Part shown: one piece after another, positions 11,433-25,362 of the stretch
Position numbering within the stretch: position 1 is the first letter of the stretch
Layout of the letters: every line of letters begins with the position of its first letter
Assembly: GCA_020881915.1 (NCBI GenBank)
Contig: JAJFPB010000002.1
Location: forward strand, 2,232,001 to 2,296,000
DNA: 64,000 bases
Direction: 5' to 3'
Source of the DNA: Paramyrothecium sp. XJ0827
Lineage: Eukaryota; Ascomycota; Sordariomycetes; Hypocreales; Stachybotryaceae
The notes under the pieces: model-generated
Told to the model about the DNA's origin: nothing
Seen by the model: only the letters and a program-made list of their open reading frames with translations
Database searches by the model: none
Position numbers and translations under genes: made by a program

Positions 11433-12491
11433 ATGACCGAGAACCTAGCCACCTCCAACGATGCTGCCGCCGAGCGGGCGGCCGAACAGGCGCGCCTGCG
11501 CAAGGAGCGCCGCGAAGCCAAGATCAAGGCCGGCGGATCGGCCAGGCTGAACAAGATCAATGGCATGGCCGGCCGCGTTGTCGGTGGTAAGTCGAAACCA
11601 CGGAGGCACTCTTCTCGAAGACCCTTTTTTCACTAACAGCACTGCCCAGAAACAACCTTCACACCGCCAGCTCCTGAGCCGGTCGCCTCGACGACAGCAC
11701 CCTCCTCCGCTCCCGCCCCGGCCGCAACACCCTCCAAGACGCCCTCCTCCTCCTCGCACGCCGCCGACCCGGACGAGGTCGACATCTCGCAGCACTTCTA
11801 CACGCCGGTCGCGGCCGCCCGGAACGCCCCTTCCCCGATCCCCGAGCCGTCTCTCTCGGAGGCCCAGCTGCGCCAGATGATGCTCGGGCTCGACCGCCCT
11901 GGCCAGGCCGGCCCGGGCTTCCCAGACGTCGGCGGCCCCGGCGGCGACGAGGACCCCCTCATGAAGATGATGACCCAGATGATGTCGGGAGGCGGCCAGC
12001 CCGGCGCTGGCTTCCCCGGCGGCTTCCCCGGCATGCCGTCCATGCCCGGCGCCGGCCCCGCGACGCAGCAGCAGGCCCAGCGGCCCGACCCCTACACGGC
12101 CCTCTGGCGGATCCTCCACGCCCTCGTCGCCCTGAGCCTGGGCTTCTACATTGCGGTGCTGACGCCCTTCAACGGCACGCGGGCCCAGCGCGAGCGCGAG
12201 TCCCACCCGGACGACCCCCTCGCCGCCGAGTTCGACCACCACAAGCGCGTCTTCTTCTGGATCTTCACCACCGCCGAGGCCGTCCTGCTGACCACCCGCC
12301 TGCTCCTGGACAAGGCCCGCGCCCCGCCCTCGGGCGTCGTCTACACCGTCGCCGGCTTCCTGCCGGAGCCCGTCAAGGGCTACCTCCTCGTGGGCCTGCG
12401 GTACTGGCAGATCTTTGGCACCGTGCGGTCCGACTTGATGGCCTGCATGTTCGTGCTCGGCGCGTGCGCCTGGTGGCGAGGCGGCTTGTGA
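11433..12491 (+). CDS. GET2: Golgi to ER traffic protein 2 (Get1/Get2 insertase subunit)
   Basis: With Get1 it forms the ER membrane receptor that takes tail-anchored proteins from Get3. Two exons (11433-11586, 11650-12491) give 331 aa. Near the N-terminus the basic RKERREAKIKAGGSARLNKI stretch matches the Get2 cytosolic motif that binds Get3 (RERR class). A long Pro/Ala/Ser- and Gly-rich linker follows, with PLMKMMTQMM. Three hydrophobic segments lie in the C-terminal third (ILHALVALSLGFYIAVL, FFWIFTTAEAVLLTT, and one ending LMACMFVLGACAWW). The linker DNA is very GC-rich, which creates a long antisense open frame that I reject. GET5 is also in this window, about 50 kb away. Confidence 0.88.
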
Positions 12492-12793
12492 TCCGACCCC
12501 GGACGCTTGGTTTTTCTCGGAAGACGTGTTAGAGTTGTAGCTACCTTTTTCGTAGCGAAAATGCAAGACAAATCCAGATGCACTCATACAGCCTCACGCA
12601 GTGTTGTGTCAAAGCCCCGACGGGCTCCCGGTAAGCTGTAATCGATATGAATAGTCATCTCAAAATGTTGGTGAGCTTTTGAAAATGCCGTACATGACCA
12701 TTGTTACATTCAGATGCTGTCTATGTAGTCTCTAAGCCTAAAGTTACACATGCTATACTATACCATCGTACAATGCTCTTGATGCTAATCCAT
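12492..12793. other. Convergent 3' region GET2 / TMEM135-like gene
   Basis: 302 bp between two facing stop codons. No gene seen. Confidence 0.4.
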
Positions 12794-14561
12794 CTATTGC
12801 TGCATGACCTTTGCCAGGATCTTACCCAGCACACCCCTGACCCGTTGGGGATTTTCCAAGACGCAGGTGAATACAACGGCAGCACTGGCGGCGAAGGCTG
12901 CCGTTTCCCGCCATTGGTTCTCTCTCGACCATTGTCTCGGGACAACGGTGCCCAAGGCTCGAGGCGCCACAAAGAGGCTCAGGTCCTTGTGCCGACCGGC
13001 CGTCTCCGCCAGAATGCTCCATCCACACAGCAAGCACCCGCTGCCCACGCAAAGACCACCGTCGATGCGTTGGCAGCTGGAAGCATCCTTACCAAGGAGA
13101 CGAGGGCCAACCCTGTTCCGGGTAAGGCAGACGCCATAATAGAACAGGCTAATGAATAGTCCCAAAAAGGCAGAGGACCGCGAGGCTGACGTGATGGCTC
13201 TGATGAACCCCTTGCGTGTCGGTTTCCGCAGAACCAAAGCGAGGGAGAGCGGCACATAGGTGAGCATCGACCATTTCCAAGATTGGAAGAAGCGAGCGAG
13301 AGCATGGTACTCGCACGAAGGCCCGCGGCCCATATGGACCATCTCGCAGGGAAATGGAGCCGTCTTTGCCGGGTCGCCCCATTCTGAAGGCCACTTGTAC
13401 TGCTCGCACATGGGCACGAGGATGGAGGCGCAACCGGTGTCTTCTCCATACTGCAAGTTCCCTTTGCGAGCTTGTCGAAGGGCTTCTATAAGGCGGCCGT
13501 CCACGGCTGCGGCAGAGCTGATCCACTTCCCATAACCGCGAGGAAGTTTTGCAGGGTTGTAGAACCAGGCCCACATGATCAAACCGGACGAAGCAGCAAA
13601 GACCATTGGATCGACTAAATAGGATGCCAGTTGCTCGATCTGATTGACAGCCGCGTTAGTGAGCAGGTTCCGTGACGTGATTTGCAGAGCAGCAACAGTG
13701 AGCTCACCTTGGTCCAATGGTTCGCTGCTTGACGACGAGCTTTGCGCTGCGACCAAAGCTCACCAATTATGACATCAACAGCACGAGTCACCGCAAATAG
13801 CGTCAGATCGAGAGTTCTGCTGGTGAATTGCCCCGGCTTGGGCGAATGCTCCTTTGCACGGCTGCGTTTGTCAACCGCTGGCTCATTCTGTCTATTGGAG
13901 TGGAGGAGTTGTAAGCTCAGCCATCCGGCTAGGAAGCCTGCTATCCATCTTGCCAACCTGTGGGCCGTCAGATAAGTAAATGCATTGGCTTCTGAACTAA
14001 TGGAGTCCGCATACCTCAGACGAGTGGTGTAAGAGCCTTTGCTTATCAGGTCGACGAGTTTCTTTGCCGGTTCCTACATTTATACGACCCAACAATCAGT
14101 AGCCGATCATGTAACTTAGACAAACACATAAAGGTAGTGTTGAGGCGCTATCGCGGGTGGGAAACTTTAAGGCAAGATGCAGCATTGTCCTTGAGGGTGC
14201 ATGCAAGCCACATATTGGTCGTGCATGTCAAACTGGCATGTACAAGACGAACCTGAAGCAGAGATGTCCCGCCGGCTAATGCGGCGCAAAAGGTGGGAAA
14301 ACGATGCCGTTCAAGAGCCGTCTTCAGAATGTGTGTAATTGAGTCGGCAACTGGCCGATCATCCTTGTCCGGCGTCTGGCCGTTGTAACCTCTCTTGGCA
14401 GTTGCATGGCGAAGGAGCAGGGCGAGAAGCCTTGGTAGCACAGAGGAGGCATAACCCAGGATGTAGGCGCGTACCAGGGGCCGCAAAGGTGCAGGAATGG
14501 GTTCTAGTTGAAGCAACAGGCGGAGGCCCGGCCTAGGCCTCGGGGCCTGGACGGACTGCAT
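12794..14561 (-). CDS. Multi-pass membrane protein, TMEM135/PMP52-like
   Basis: Four exons on the minus strand (14561-14253, 14073-14015, 13957-13708, 13639-12794) give 487 aa. The start MQSVQAPRPRPGLRLLL is the only ATG that opens the first exon in frame. Exon 1 encodes a hydrophobic region (LVRAYILGYASSVLPRLLALLL) and FPTFCAALAGGTSLLQ. Exon 3 has WIAGFLAGWLSLQLL. The last exon has several more membrane segments and the Cys-rich stretch RLLGKDASSCQRIDGGLCVGSGCLLCGW. The arrangement fits the TMEM135 / fungal peroxisomal membrane protein group, related to Tim17-type proteins; I did not recognise a closer relative. Peroxisomal or mitochondrial location is inference. All exon phases agree. Confidence 0.7.
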
Positions 14562-17500
14562 TGCCAAAGGCGGAAGAAAGTCAAGGCGCAACCATCACTT
14601 GGCTTCTTGTTAGCGGGCACCCGTTCGGACAATCGGGTCTGGCGTAAGGGGCAGATGGATTGTAAGAAGAGCTGCACACGCCGTTTTTAGTTGGCCAACC
14701 CGCGTCAAGCTGGCGCAGATTGAGTGTTGGAGCCTCCTGGCCTCGGACGGGGCTGTGCGGATAGGATGCGACGCTGTTCAGTTGCCCAGGTAGGCAATTT
14801 ATGATGAGGGCGCCGGACAAGTGATGCCGTCACGCAAGGGGGCGCGTGGGCTTGTCGCGCGATTCTGCGATGAAAGAGAGGTAGAACGAGACGCCCCGTG
14901 CAACGTCAACCTGCGCCCAGACGAATAAACCAGAAAACCCTGCCGACGGAACTGCAAGGTGCGTGCAGATCCAATAAACAATATGTCCGAAGTCATGTAG
15001 GGGGATGGCATTAAAATGTCGACCTTGATCTCTGGTCGTGGCCTGGGAACCTCGGCAGAGCCATCAAGACGGGCAAATGTCAATGGGGAAGTTTAATAAC
15101 CCCAGGAGCAGGGGGGGGCCGACAGCTTGGCTTGCCCGACTTGGCAATGAGGCGTCTGGAGCAGTGGAGTAGAGTGCTCCGCTCCACATGTCTTTCAGAT
15201 GGCTGAATGAATGAGTGAATGAATGGATGTCAGCGAGCGAGGCTTGGTTGGTGAGCGGGAGAAATGGATGTCGGAGATGGGACTGCCGGGAGACGATACC
15301 CAAAGAAGTCTAAGCTGGGAAGCTGCGCACCTTCATTTCTTTCAGCAATGCCCGATGGACGTGTTGGTGCTGGCGAGGGACCCTTGTTGCTGCGGAAGGT
15401 CGAATGGAATCCAATGCATGAGATGCAATTACAGTACATTACCATAGTACAGTACAGCACCTCGAACCCGGATGGCAAGGAAGACAAGGTAAGATAGGGT
15501 GAAGAAGAAGAACCAAGGTCACCAGCTTGACTTACATCAGGCTCCTGGCTGCCGAGATCCGCGCTTCGGTAGTCTACCTACTTATCCTACGATCACCGGT
15601 ACAGTATCGCATCAGGCAGACTACGGTAGTTCTACCAACTTGGGCTAATTATGTAGTTTCTCGAAATGGGTGGGTTTCCAGGAACAAAAAGCGATCTGCT
15701 GCAATGCTGCACTGTAGCGTTACAGCCCGGCATCGCATGGATATACCTTAGATGCAGCGCCTAGAAAGCGGGAATAACGCTGCCAGGCGGCTTAAGGTTC
15801 TTGGACGGGCCGCTGGTTGGGCTGCACCACCTCTCGGGAAGAATGCATTACGATGCCATTTCGCCCTATCCGTCTACGATGGCGCTCTAGTTTCAGTGGC
15901 AGAACGACGCGCAGGCGCAGTGCAGGCGGGCCTTTGGCTGGGGCTGCCCTACAAACAACCTGGCCACCTTGCGGGCTGCTGACGACGGTCACGAGACGGC
16001 CTCGCTCGCAGCAAATTTCGGCTCGACCACGGGGTCACGTTCGGTCAATGGCAGGGGGCCGCGCAGCGCGGAGCTGGCCGAGAAGCTTGGCCCTGGACCT
16101 AGAGAGCCAACGCAGTTCACCTGCATGTTCCGGGACCTCTGGGATAGGCAGAGGGGTGGGCACGAAGCCAGACCCATGGGTCTTTCATATGTCATTTCGA
16201 CGCACGTCACGCTAAAAAAACAATGGCGAGCATGTGATTGTCTGCTTATGAGCATACAGTGACGGGGAGGTCGAGAAAGCTGGGGAAACTTGTTGGTCCG
16301 GGCCAATGAGGGCCCACGGAAATCGAGCCTCTAGCCTCATTCGAAAGCAGTGCTGTCGTCGAACTAAGGTAAAAAAGGTGAGCCTGTCAAGCCGCCCCGA
16401 TACTACGAATCGGTGGATCGTCACCTGTGTCTCAAGAGGTACGGATCGGTACAGGCACGTGCAAACCTACGTGATGTCTCAATATGCACGACGGTCGACG
16501 GACAAGGGTTGGGTTGCGTTGGGGAGCTCGAACCATGACCGTATCCGTATGTCCTTTACGGTGGTCGACGTCCCGGCCCTGGGTCGCATTCACTTTTCAT
16601 GATTTTCAGGGGGGAAGCCCTCTTGAATCGTGCATCATGCCAAGCTGCTCTAGCACCTCCTGGGGATATTGCCTCAGACTCGTTGCAATGGTCGAAACGC
16701 GCATTGCTTCCCCCCACACTCACCTGAAGTGTGCCCTCCTCCAACTATAAACCACGTTACTCTGTAGAAGCAGGGGAAAAAGATTAATCCAAAGTAATAA
16801 GGTATGCAGTGATGCTACGCTATATGCATGCTGTCCCGTTGGTGTCGGCGTCCTCTGAATGAAGTGCGTCTCCTCCAAATGCATGGGGAATACCTAAAGG
16901 TACTTGCTTGCTTCGCCCACGGCCAGCCAAAGTTAGAAAATGCGAGGTCCAAGTAGAGCATGGGAAAAGCTCCAAGCACAGCTTCAACTTACCTTACCTA
17001 CCTTACTTTACCAACCTCCTTGTTTCCTGTACCTTGCCTCAGAGAGAGACTGTGCGAAAAACACCATCATCCCTTCGATTTGACCTGAGCTACAGTGCGC
17101 TAGCCAGAGCCACCCTGACTCACCAGTTGAATAGTTGCATCCAACAAAACTGAAGATACCTACTGTATACTGCGTCAGCGCCAGCGCCCTGTGCTCACCT
17201 CACCTCACCTCACCTTAATGGCTGTGCTGTACTAGGGTACAATAGCTCATAGCGAAGTAGCACGCACTATCTTTTCTCCTGATGTGTTCGGGCGCCCTGT
17301 CCTTGCTGTGGTCTTTCTTTTGTGTTCTTGGCCTTTGTCCTCGTGAGCCTGGGCCATCCTCCCGTGGGCGATTTCCAGTTCCAGCTTCTTGCTGCTCCTA
17401 CTCCTGCTGCTGGCCCCGCTTTCCTGCACTTGCCAGCGCCGTCGCTGTTCTTGCTGGCTCAGGCTTGTCGCATTCCACCGCCCCCATAGTCCCCAAGTAC

Positions 17501-17944
17501 CTAGGGGTACCTCCTCCACATCCGCGCTGCCGTTGCGGAAACACCACCACCACCACCGACTTCTTCCTCCTCCTCTATTACCACAGCCAAACAATCACCG
17601 GCACCGTGTTGCGATCTATGCCCTAGATCCCGGGCCTCTGGACTCGCATACAATACGCCCCCGACCGTAACCGCTGTCCTCTGGTCGACCCGCTCTCTTC
17701 GCAATCAAGCCAGCCTCGCTGCGGCTCCGGGACCTCTGCATCCGTCATGTGCTAATTCCCCGGCGCCTTCCCACCACGCGCGGCGCCCGACCTCAGACAA
17801 CACAACCGCAATACACACCTTCGTACGCTTTGCGTAGCTACAATACGATATCTTTTTCATCTGCTCTCTCTTATCGCGATTCATTCGCATAGACATTATA
17901 CCCGCGATACCTTCGCTCGCCCGCCATTTTTACAAGACGCACCC
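14562..17944. other. Long intergenic region and leader of the bHLH gene
   Basis: 3.4 kb between two divergent genes. I see no protein gene with support. Contents: a TGAA-type tetranucleotide run at about 15203-15228; TACCTTACC-like repeats at about 16990-17012; five CACCT units at 17195-17216; an E-box (GCACGTGC) at about 16456. From about 17540 the + strand becomes pyrimidine-rich, as in fungal transcript leaders. An upstream open frame of 114 codons starts at 17282 on the + strand and has no resemblance to a known protein; it could be a leader ORF if transcription begins before it. Confidence 0.4.
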
Positions 17945-19419
17945 ATGCTCGCAGTACAGCAAGCTCCCAGGATGGGTTCTTCGCAGCCGCCCCAAGACCC
18001 TTTTCTACCCTTTGGGTGTATGTGCTTGCTTCTACAACACCTATGCCTATTACGTGTAGCTAGTTGATGCTGACCGTCTCCCTCTTCACAGATGCCGTGG
18101 ACACGGATCAAGAACCGCTCTTCGACGCCCCGGAGCCAGCGCCCGGGGCGCCGCTTCTTAGTGAGACCGATAATAAGTTTCTCTCGTCTTTCTTCGAGAA
18201 CATGACCGCCAACCAATACAACATGCCTTCGTTTGGCGAAGGACTCAGCTTCAACGACGCCTGGCTCAATCTCCCGCCCCAATTCATGGGCAGCGCAACC
18301 TCATTCGGCCAGCAGCCTGGACCACCACCTATGGCCCCTGCCCACGTCCAGGGACTCCCTCATGATCAATTCGACTACTCAAGAATGATGCCGGGATCGC
18401 ATGCTATGCCGCCCCCTCCGCCCCCTCCGCATCAGCAGGCACCTCTATCCGCCTCACACCAGCAAGCGCACCACACACATCCCACCGATGATGTTCTTAC
18501 CGCCGCCGCCACGCTTGTCCAAAATGGTGCGGCGGGTCGTGTCAACGTCCCCAATACTAATGGTTATGGCATCCCACGGAGACCGATTGGACCACCGGTC
18601 GGGCATCTCCGACATCAGCCGCTCGAGGAATTTAAGGAGGAGAATCGAAGGAGCATGATGGCGCAAGAGCACGACGACGCCTACAGCAACTGGATGTGGG
18701 GCGCACAAGACCGCCGGCCTTCCCGTCATCTGGCCCCAACCAGCTTACAATGGGGGTCTGATGCCAACTTCAGCCCTGCTCAAGGATACATCTCTGACCA
18801 GACCAAGGAGAGCGCCGAGTCTATGCAGCAGGAACAACTTAAGGTCCTTGAATGCTTCGAGGTATCACAAAGCGCTGCAACAACACGGCCTAGTAGCCCT
18901 GTTCACAACCAACCGATACCCTCGGCTAAGGAGATAAGCCAGGCACCTCTCGGCACGGTTCAGAAAAACGATGATGCCGATGCACCGCCACGGAAAAGAC
19001 GGAAGAGCAAGAATATCAAAGAGGAGGTCGTTGATGACGATGCTGACACTAATAATGCCAACTTACCAAAGGCTTCAAGGAGAAGAAAATCCAAAATTGA
19101 GCCCGCAACCTCCCCGACACCACCTCAGGCAGAGGCCGGCTCGGCGAATAAGAGGCGAAAGTCAGCGGTTAATGGAGCGAAGCCTTCGCGAGAAAACCTA
19201 TCGGAAGAGCAAAAGCGGGAAAATCACATCCGGAGTGAGCAGAAGCGCCGTACCCTCATCAAGGAGGGCTTCGATGATCTCTGTGACTTGGTTCCTGGGC
19301 TCAAAGGAGGTGGCTTCAGCAAAAGCACCATGTTGACCATGGCCGCAGAGTGGCTTGAAGAAATACTGCAAGGAAACAAAGAACTAGCTGCACAGCTCTC
19401 CGCTATTGAGGGACAATGA
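17945..19419 (+). CDS. bHLH transcription factor
   Basis: Two exons (17945-18017, 18092-19419) give 466 aa; the intron begins GTATGTG and the joined codon gives FGYAVDTDQ. The first 330 residues are Pro/Gln/Ala-rich and disordered, with PPPPPPPHQQ. Several basic blocks (RKRRKSK, RRRKSK, KRRKSA) are possible nuclear signals. Residues about 385-455 form the bHLH: NHIRSEQKRR carries the His-Glu-Arg triad that reads CACGTG E-boxes, then a first helix ending DLVPGLKG and a second helix STMLTMAAEWLEEIL. It is closest in pattern to Ino4/Mlx-type fungal proteins, which are regulators of lipid or sugar genes; the exact orthologue is unclear. There is no leucine zipper beyond the short tail. Confidence 0.85.
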
Positions 19420-21052
19420 TCATCTGCCCCGGCAATGGGGACTGTCCAAACTCTGTATAATTTCTTCCACATCTTTCTGTGGCAGTCCGACCCGAGTAGG
19501 CTGGACTTTTTTCTGCGTGTCGTGGGACGGAGCAGGTGTCCAAGGGATGGAAGTACGGCGTTACTCATGATATCAGGCCAGAACGGGTTTGCCCTGGTCA
19601 TATGGCCACCAGGGAGAGGATGTGATTCCCGGCGCAATTGTTTATTCTCTTAGAGAAATCGGTGGAGCAAGTTTTGTCCAACAGGTCGAGCTCAGGCGGA
19701 GCGATGAAGGCACAGGAGCTCTGTAGTCAATTACGAGCATGATGACAAGACGGTAGCCGTGGTCTACGAACCTAGATGATGGCTTAGCACGAAGGTATGA
19801 CGGTTAGATGAAGAAAAATATATTATTCTGTGCAAGCTCTACTCGTTCTACAGTAATAGTTCCGATTCCGACGCTGTCGATTCGAGATGTGACGATGGTC
19901 GGAGTTAAGGGACCACGTATCAATCGGATAGCTACTGTACTCGACCTGACAGCTTCCAAGCAATAACCCTATATTTTTCATGGTATTGAGACTGGGATAT
20001 GGACAAAACGCCATGTATCTAATCAAAACAGTGGCTGCGGCGCCGGTGCCCGTGGCAGTCGTACAAGTGAGACGTTGTAGAAAGACCGATATGGCTTCTG
20101 CAAACAGGCGTACCGTGCTCTGGAGGATGAAAGTTCCCCATCAAGCGTCACACCGACCCAGGCGACGGTGACGGTCATGCTGCAGACGACAGAACCGGAC
20201 AGAGATCTGCCGTTCTCAATCAGGAGGAAAGCGAAGGACCCGAGGAAGCCGGGTTGTAAGCAACATTGTCCGAACATCCCTTGGAAGCCTTGGAAAAGCG
20301 AACGACGATCCTCAACAAACACTCACTCGCATGGGGCGGTTCCTCATGCCAATATCCGTGAGACAAAAGCCTTGTCACATCCAGACAAGCCGTCTGTCTT
20401 CTTTGAGGAGAAGGGCACGGGGGTCAAGTTGATGGAGAAGGGTCAACTGCCACCCTAACTGGAGGGCCTGGAGACTCGATTGTAGACCGACTTCCATCCT
20501 CGTTGACGGCCTGCATATCGGGAGAACACGACTTTTGTTTTCACTCGGAGCTTGTCCGGCCGTGTGCATGCAGCATCTCCCCAAAGGACCCTGCGGGTCG
20601 GCGACTTGCCGTCCCCGCGCGTTTGGGGCTTGAACTGCCGTGTCACCGGAGGCGTCGCCCAACCTCGAGTGATCCCCCTTCGCGGCAAAAGTATAGTGCT
20701 CACCATAGGGCACCGTTTTGAGCATGATCGTCAATTCCGCCCCTTTTCGGCAGGTTGGTGTTCGTTGGGCCGATCGAGTCAGGGGAGGTCTGAGCTGATT
20801 TGCGTTAGTTAAGGGGACGGTGAATCGAGGGTTTTCCTTGCTATTCTTCGAGTCAAGTACAAATAGCATGATTTATAAACATCTTTTCGGACTGAGCGTC
20901 GTTCTTTTCAACTGTTCTGTCTTGATCATCTCAGTCATGGACTTAATGCCTGCTTGATATTACCCCATCAAAGTCCCTTCTCTGATCTGTGTTGTTCCAT
21001 CGGCGCGGAGACGCCTCGTCTGCAAAGCGTGCTGCATTCTTATCTTCTGAAT
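19420..21052. other. Intergenic region
   Basis: 1.6 kb holding the 3' region of the bHLH gene and the promoter of the DJ-1-like gene. Open frames here are short and unlike known proteins. No RNA gene or repeat was recognised. Confidence 0.4.
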
Positions 21053-21978
21053 ATGAGATTCACGACCTCCTTAGCGAGCGTGTTGGCTCTGGCCGTCTCC
21101 CCATCCATCGTAGGCGGCACGACCGGCACCGATGGCGGCTGCATCGCGCCGCGGCCCATCCCAGACGTCCAAGGCGGCGACCTGCGCAACTGTGGCTTCG
21201 TCCTGTTCCCGGCTCTCGACGTCATCGACGTCTTTGGGCCGCTGGACGTCTTTTAGCTCATGGCGCACACCGTCCAGCAGATGAACCTGCACCTCATCGC
21301 CGCCACCCTCGACCCCGTCAGCACGGCGCCCGTGGCCATGAACAGGTTCAACTCCAGCTTCTGGCCCGTCCTGACGCCCACGAGCACCTTTGACGACGAC
21401 GTCGACCTCGACGTGCTCGTCGTCCCCGGCGGGCCTGGCGTGCGCAGCCCGGACCTCGATCCGCTGCTCGGCTACCTCCGCAAGGCGTTCCCCAAGGTCA
21501 AGGTCTTCATGACCGTCTGCACCGGTGCCGGCCTCGCCGCCAGGGCGGGTCTCTTGAATGACACGCTGGCGACGACGAACAAGAACGCCTGGGCTACCAT
21601 GACGGCCTGGGGCCCTGATGTCAACTGGGTTTCTCCAGCCCGCTACACCATTGACGGCAAGGTCTGGACCTCTTCAGGAGTAAGTCACATTCTCTCGCTG
21701 CTCGAAATTGTGCAATAGACATTCTCGTTGGCGACATGACCCGTGAAAAGGAAGCCCCGTCTTATGCTGACCTATAACCACCCCGTGAACAGGTCACCTC
21801 ATCGCTTGACCTAGCATTCGCGTTCCTGGGGGCTTACTGGGGCGCCGCCCACAAGGAACGCATTGCAGCCATCATTGAACATGTTGCAAGGAACTGGGAC
21901 GATGACCCTTTCTCCTCGCACTTCAACATTAGTGAGACGCCTGCCCAGCCTTGCACGGAACCCGAGAGGCATGAATAG
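21053..21978 (+). pseudogene. Secreted DJ-1/PfpI-family gene broken by an in-frame TAG
   Basis: The frame starts at ATG 21053 with a signal peptide (MRFTTSLASVLALAVS). It continues with NCGFVLFPALDVIDVFGPLDVF, typical of the DJ-1/PfpI (glutamine amidotransferase-like) fold. At 21254-21256 a TAG stops it after residue 67; family members normally have Gln or another residue here. After the stop the same frame goes on at once with LMAHTVQQMNLHLIAATLDP, the nucleophile elbow VFMTVCTGAGLAARAGLL (Cys codon near 21528), an intact 113 nt intron (21680-21792), and SSLDLAFAFLGAYWG, to a normal stop at 21976-21978. So only one base separates it from an open gene of about 270 codons. It may be a fresh pseudogene, a sequence error or a read-through case. 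Confidence 0.7.
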
Positions 21979-22631
21979 CGCAGCGGTCTACGCTCCGTTC
22001 AACTGTGTTAGCATAGGCATGGTTAGTGAGAGTAATGTCGCAACGTATCTCATGTCTCCGGGATGGGGTTGTCAAGTTCACGCTTCATTTGTGAGGGACA
22101 ATGCTCCTTTTCAGCAGATTAGCCCAAGGGTCTCCAATGAGAAACACATTTAAATGCCAAGCCAACTCACAAAGCCCAAGGATCACTTCTGCCGCTTCAG
22201 TCCTCAGAATTCGCTTTACTATGTATCCCGGGCTGTCATGGTGGGTAGGTATTAGGAGCAAATATTGCTGAGTGGCGCCCTGATGTTCTAGGAAGAGCCC
22301 AAGCTTCGCACAGTTGTAAAGACCATTTTTGCAATTGAAGATTGCGAAAAATCTTTGGTGCTGTTAGTTCGCGTCCACTGCAGAGAAGATCAATTGTGCC
22401 ACTGAAAAGTCTCAAATTCTGGTTCTGTCATGAGCAGGTCATGCTGCCTGAGACGACATTGTAACATTCGTCGTGGCATTTGATAATCAGATAAACAAAG
22501 TGCTCTTTTCATCTCCCGTTGCGGGAACCTGTTGCGCCGAAGTCATATGGTACAAAACATTTCCAGCTCGTTCCCTTACTCTGATCCCGTTTCCCCAAGT
22601 CATCTACCCAACAATCCAAGTATTGGTTTAA
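21979..22631. other. Convergent intergenic region
   Basis: 653 bp between the DJ-1-like pseudogene and RVB2. No gene or repeat seen. Confidence 0.4.
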
Positions 22632-24177
<1,546 letters not shown>

Positions 24178-25362
24178 GATGAGCGATTTCCCACGGCTAA
24201 AAGCTGAAAGAAGGTTAATGTCGTCAGGGCGGACGTGATGAAGTATTCTTGTTGAAGCTTTCGATGGATTTGCGCGTCTGGGAGAAAAGAGTAAGGCGCG
24301 GTTCCGGCGTCTAATGGATGGTGCTGGCTAAGCGCTAATCCCTTTGCTGTAGGATGCGCCTTCGGCTTTGCGCGGTGTCCCTGGCGGCAGGTACGGTACC
24401 GATAGAGACGATAAGGTGAGGTGAGCTAGGAAGGAAGGCGCCCTGAGCCAAAAAAGAAATGTGGAGAACAAATCAATAGATGGAAGTGCCGGACTACTTA
24501 CCTTATTATTCTTACCTTACTTACCTGAAGTAGGGGAGGAATGGAGCAGCAACCAACCGCAAATGCCAGGGACCACTGAGATGCAGTGCTCGAATCACTT
24601 AACTGGGGTGTAAGCACCTCTCTCAGTCCCGATCCTCTTAGCTCGTCACATCACCTGCTTTCGCATCACCACCTAGTAGGCCATAGTTGATACGTCACCT
24701 GATGAACAAGTCCTTGGCCAACTGCTCACAGTTGCAGTGCTACCCCGGCAACATCCCCTCCCCCCTTCTCACCTTTTCTGCCTTTGCAGGCCAAGGCAGG
24801 TATCTAAGCACCTAAGGTAGGTGGCAACGACTTATTTCCTTGCCTTGACCGCCACACATTTCATTTGCTTTGGTAAATAAAAGAAAGCACTGGGTTACCG
24901 CCGGATGCAGCCTCCCATCCGAAATTGATAATACACCCAAGCTGTCCGGTCTTTGATTGGTTACGACTGACGTGCCCCCCCGGCAGGTGCGGTACCGTGC
25001 TTTCTTTTTCATGCAGGGCCGACACGTAAATTGAAGGTGGGTGGACGTGCCTCCCTTACCTTTCCTTACCTTTCGGCGTACTCTTTGGCCTGAAGCAACC
25101 AACAACCGAAGCTTAAGCCAAGCTATTTAGCAGCCCGCAAGTACGCCGTCGCCTTTCACCAAAAACACACCTCCTCATTCTTTGTCTCCTCAATTACGGA
25201 TTATTGGTGGTCTCATAAGTTTCATGGAGTGGCGTTTTGGCCAGGGTAGTTTTCCTGTGCGTAAATCGTTCTCCTCCTTGCAACTGCCTTCAAACGGCAG
25301 AAAAACACAAGTTCACGGCTCCTGCAAGGATATGATGACCAACAACGTTGCATGTTCTCACC
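24178..25362. other. Divergent intergenic region with TACCTTACC motifs
   Basis: 1.2 kb between RVB2 and the coiled-coil gene. Motifs of the AGGTAAG/CTTACCT type recur at about 24414-24424, 24500-24530, 24812-24822 and 25056-25076. No gene seen. Confidence 0.45.

Noticed and set aside
11445..12587. 380-codon open frame antisense to GET2
   Set aside because: GC-rich shadow; translation is a Gly/Arg/Ala low-complexity string, while the sense strand gives a Get2 motif and membrane segments.
21260..21718. Second half of the DJ-1-like gene read as its own gene starting at 21260
   Set aside because: It begins in the middle of the fold, in frame with and directly after the first half; one interrupted gene explains both parts better.
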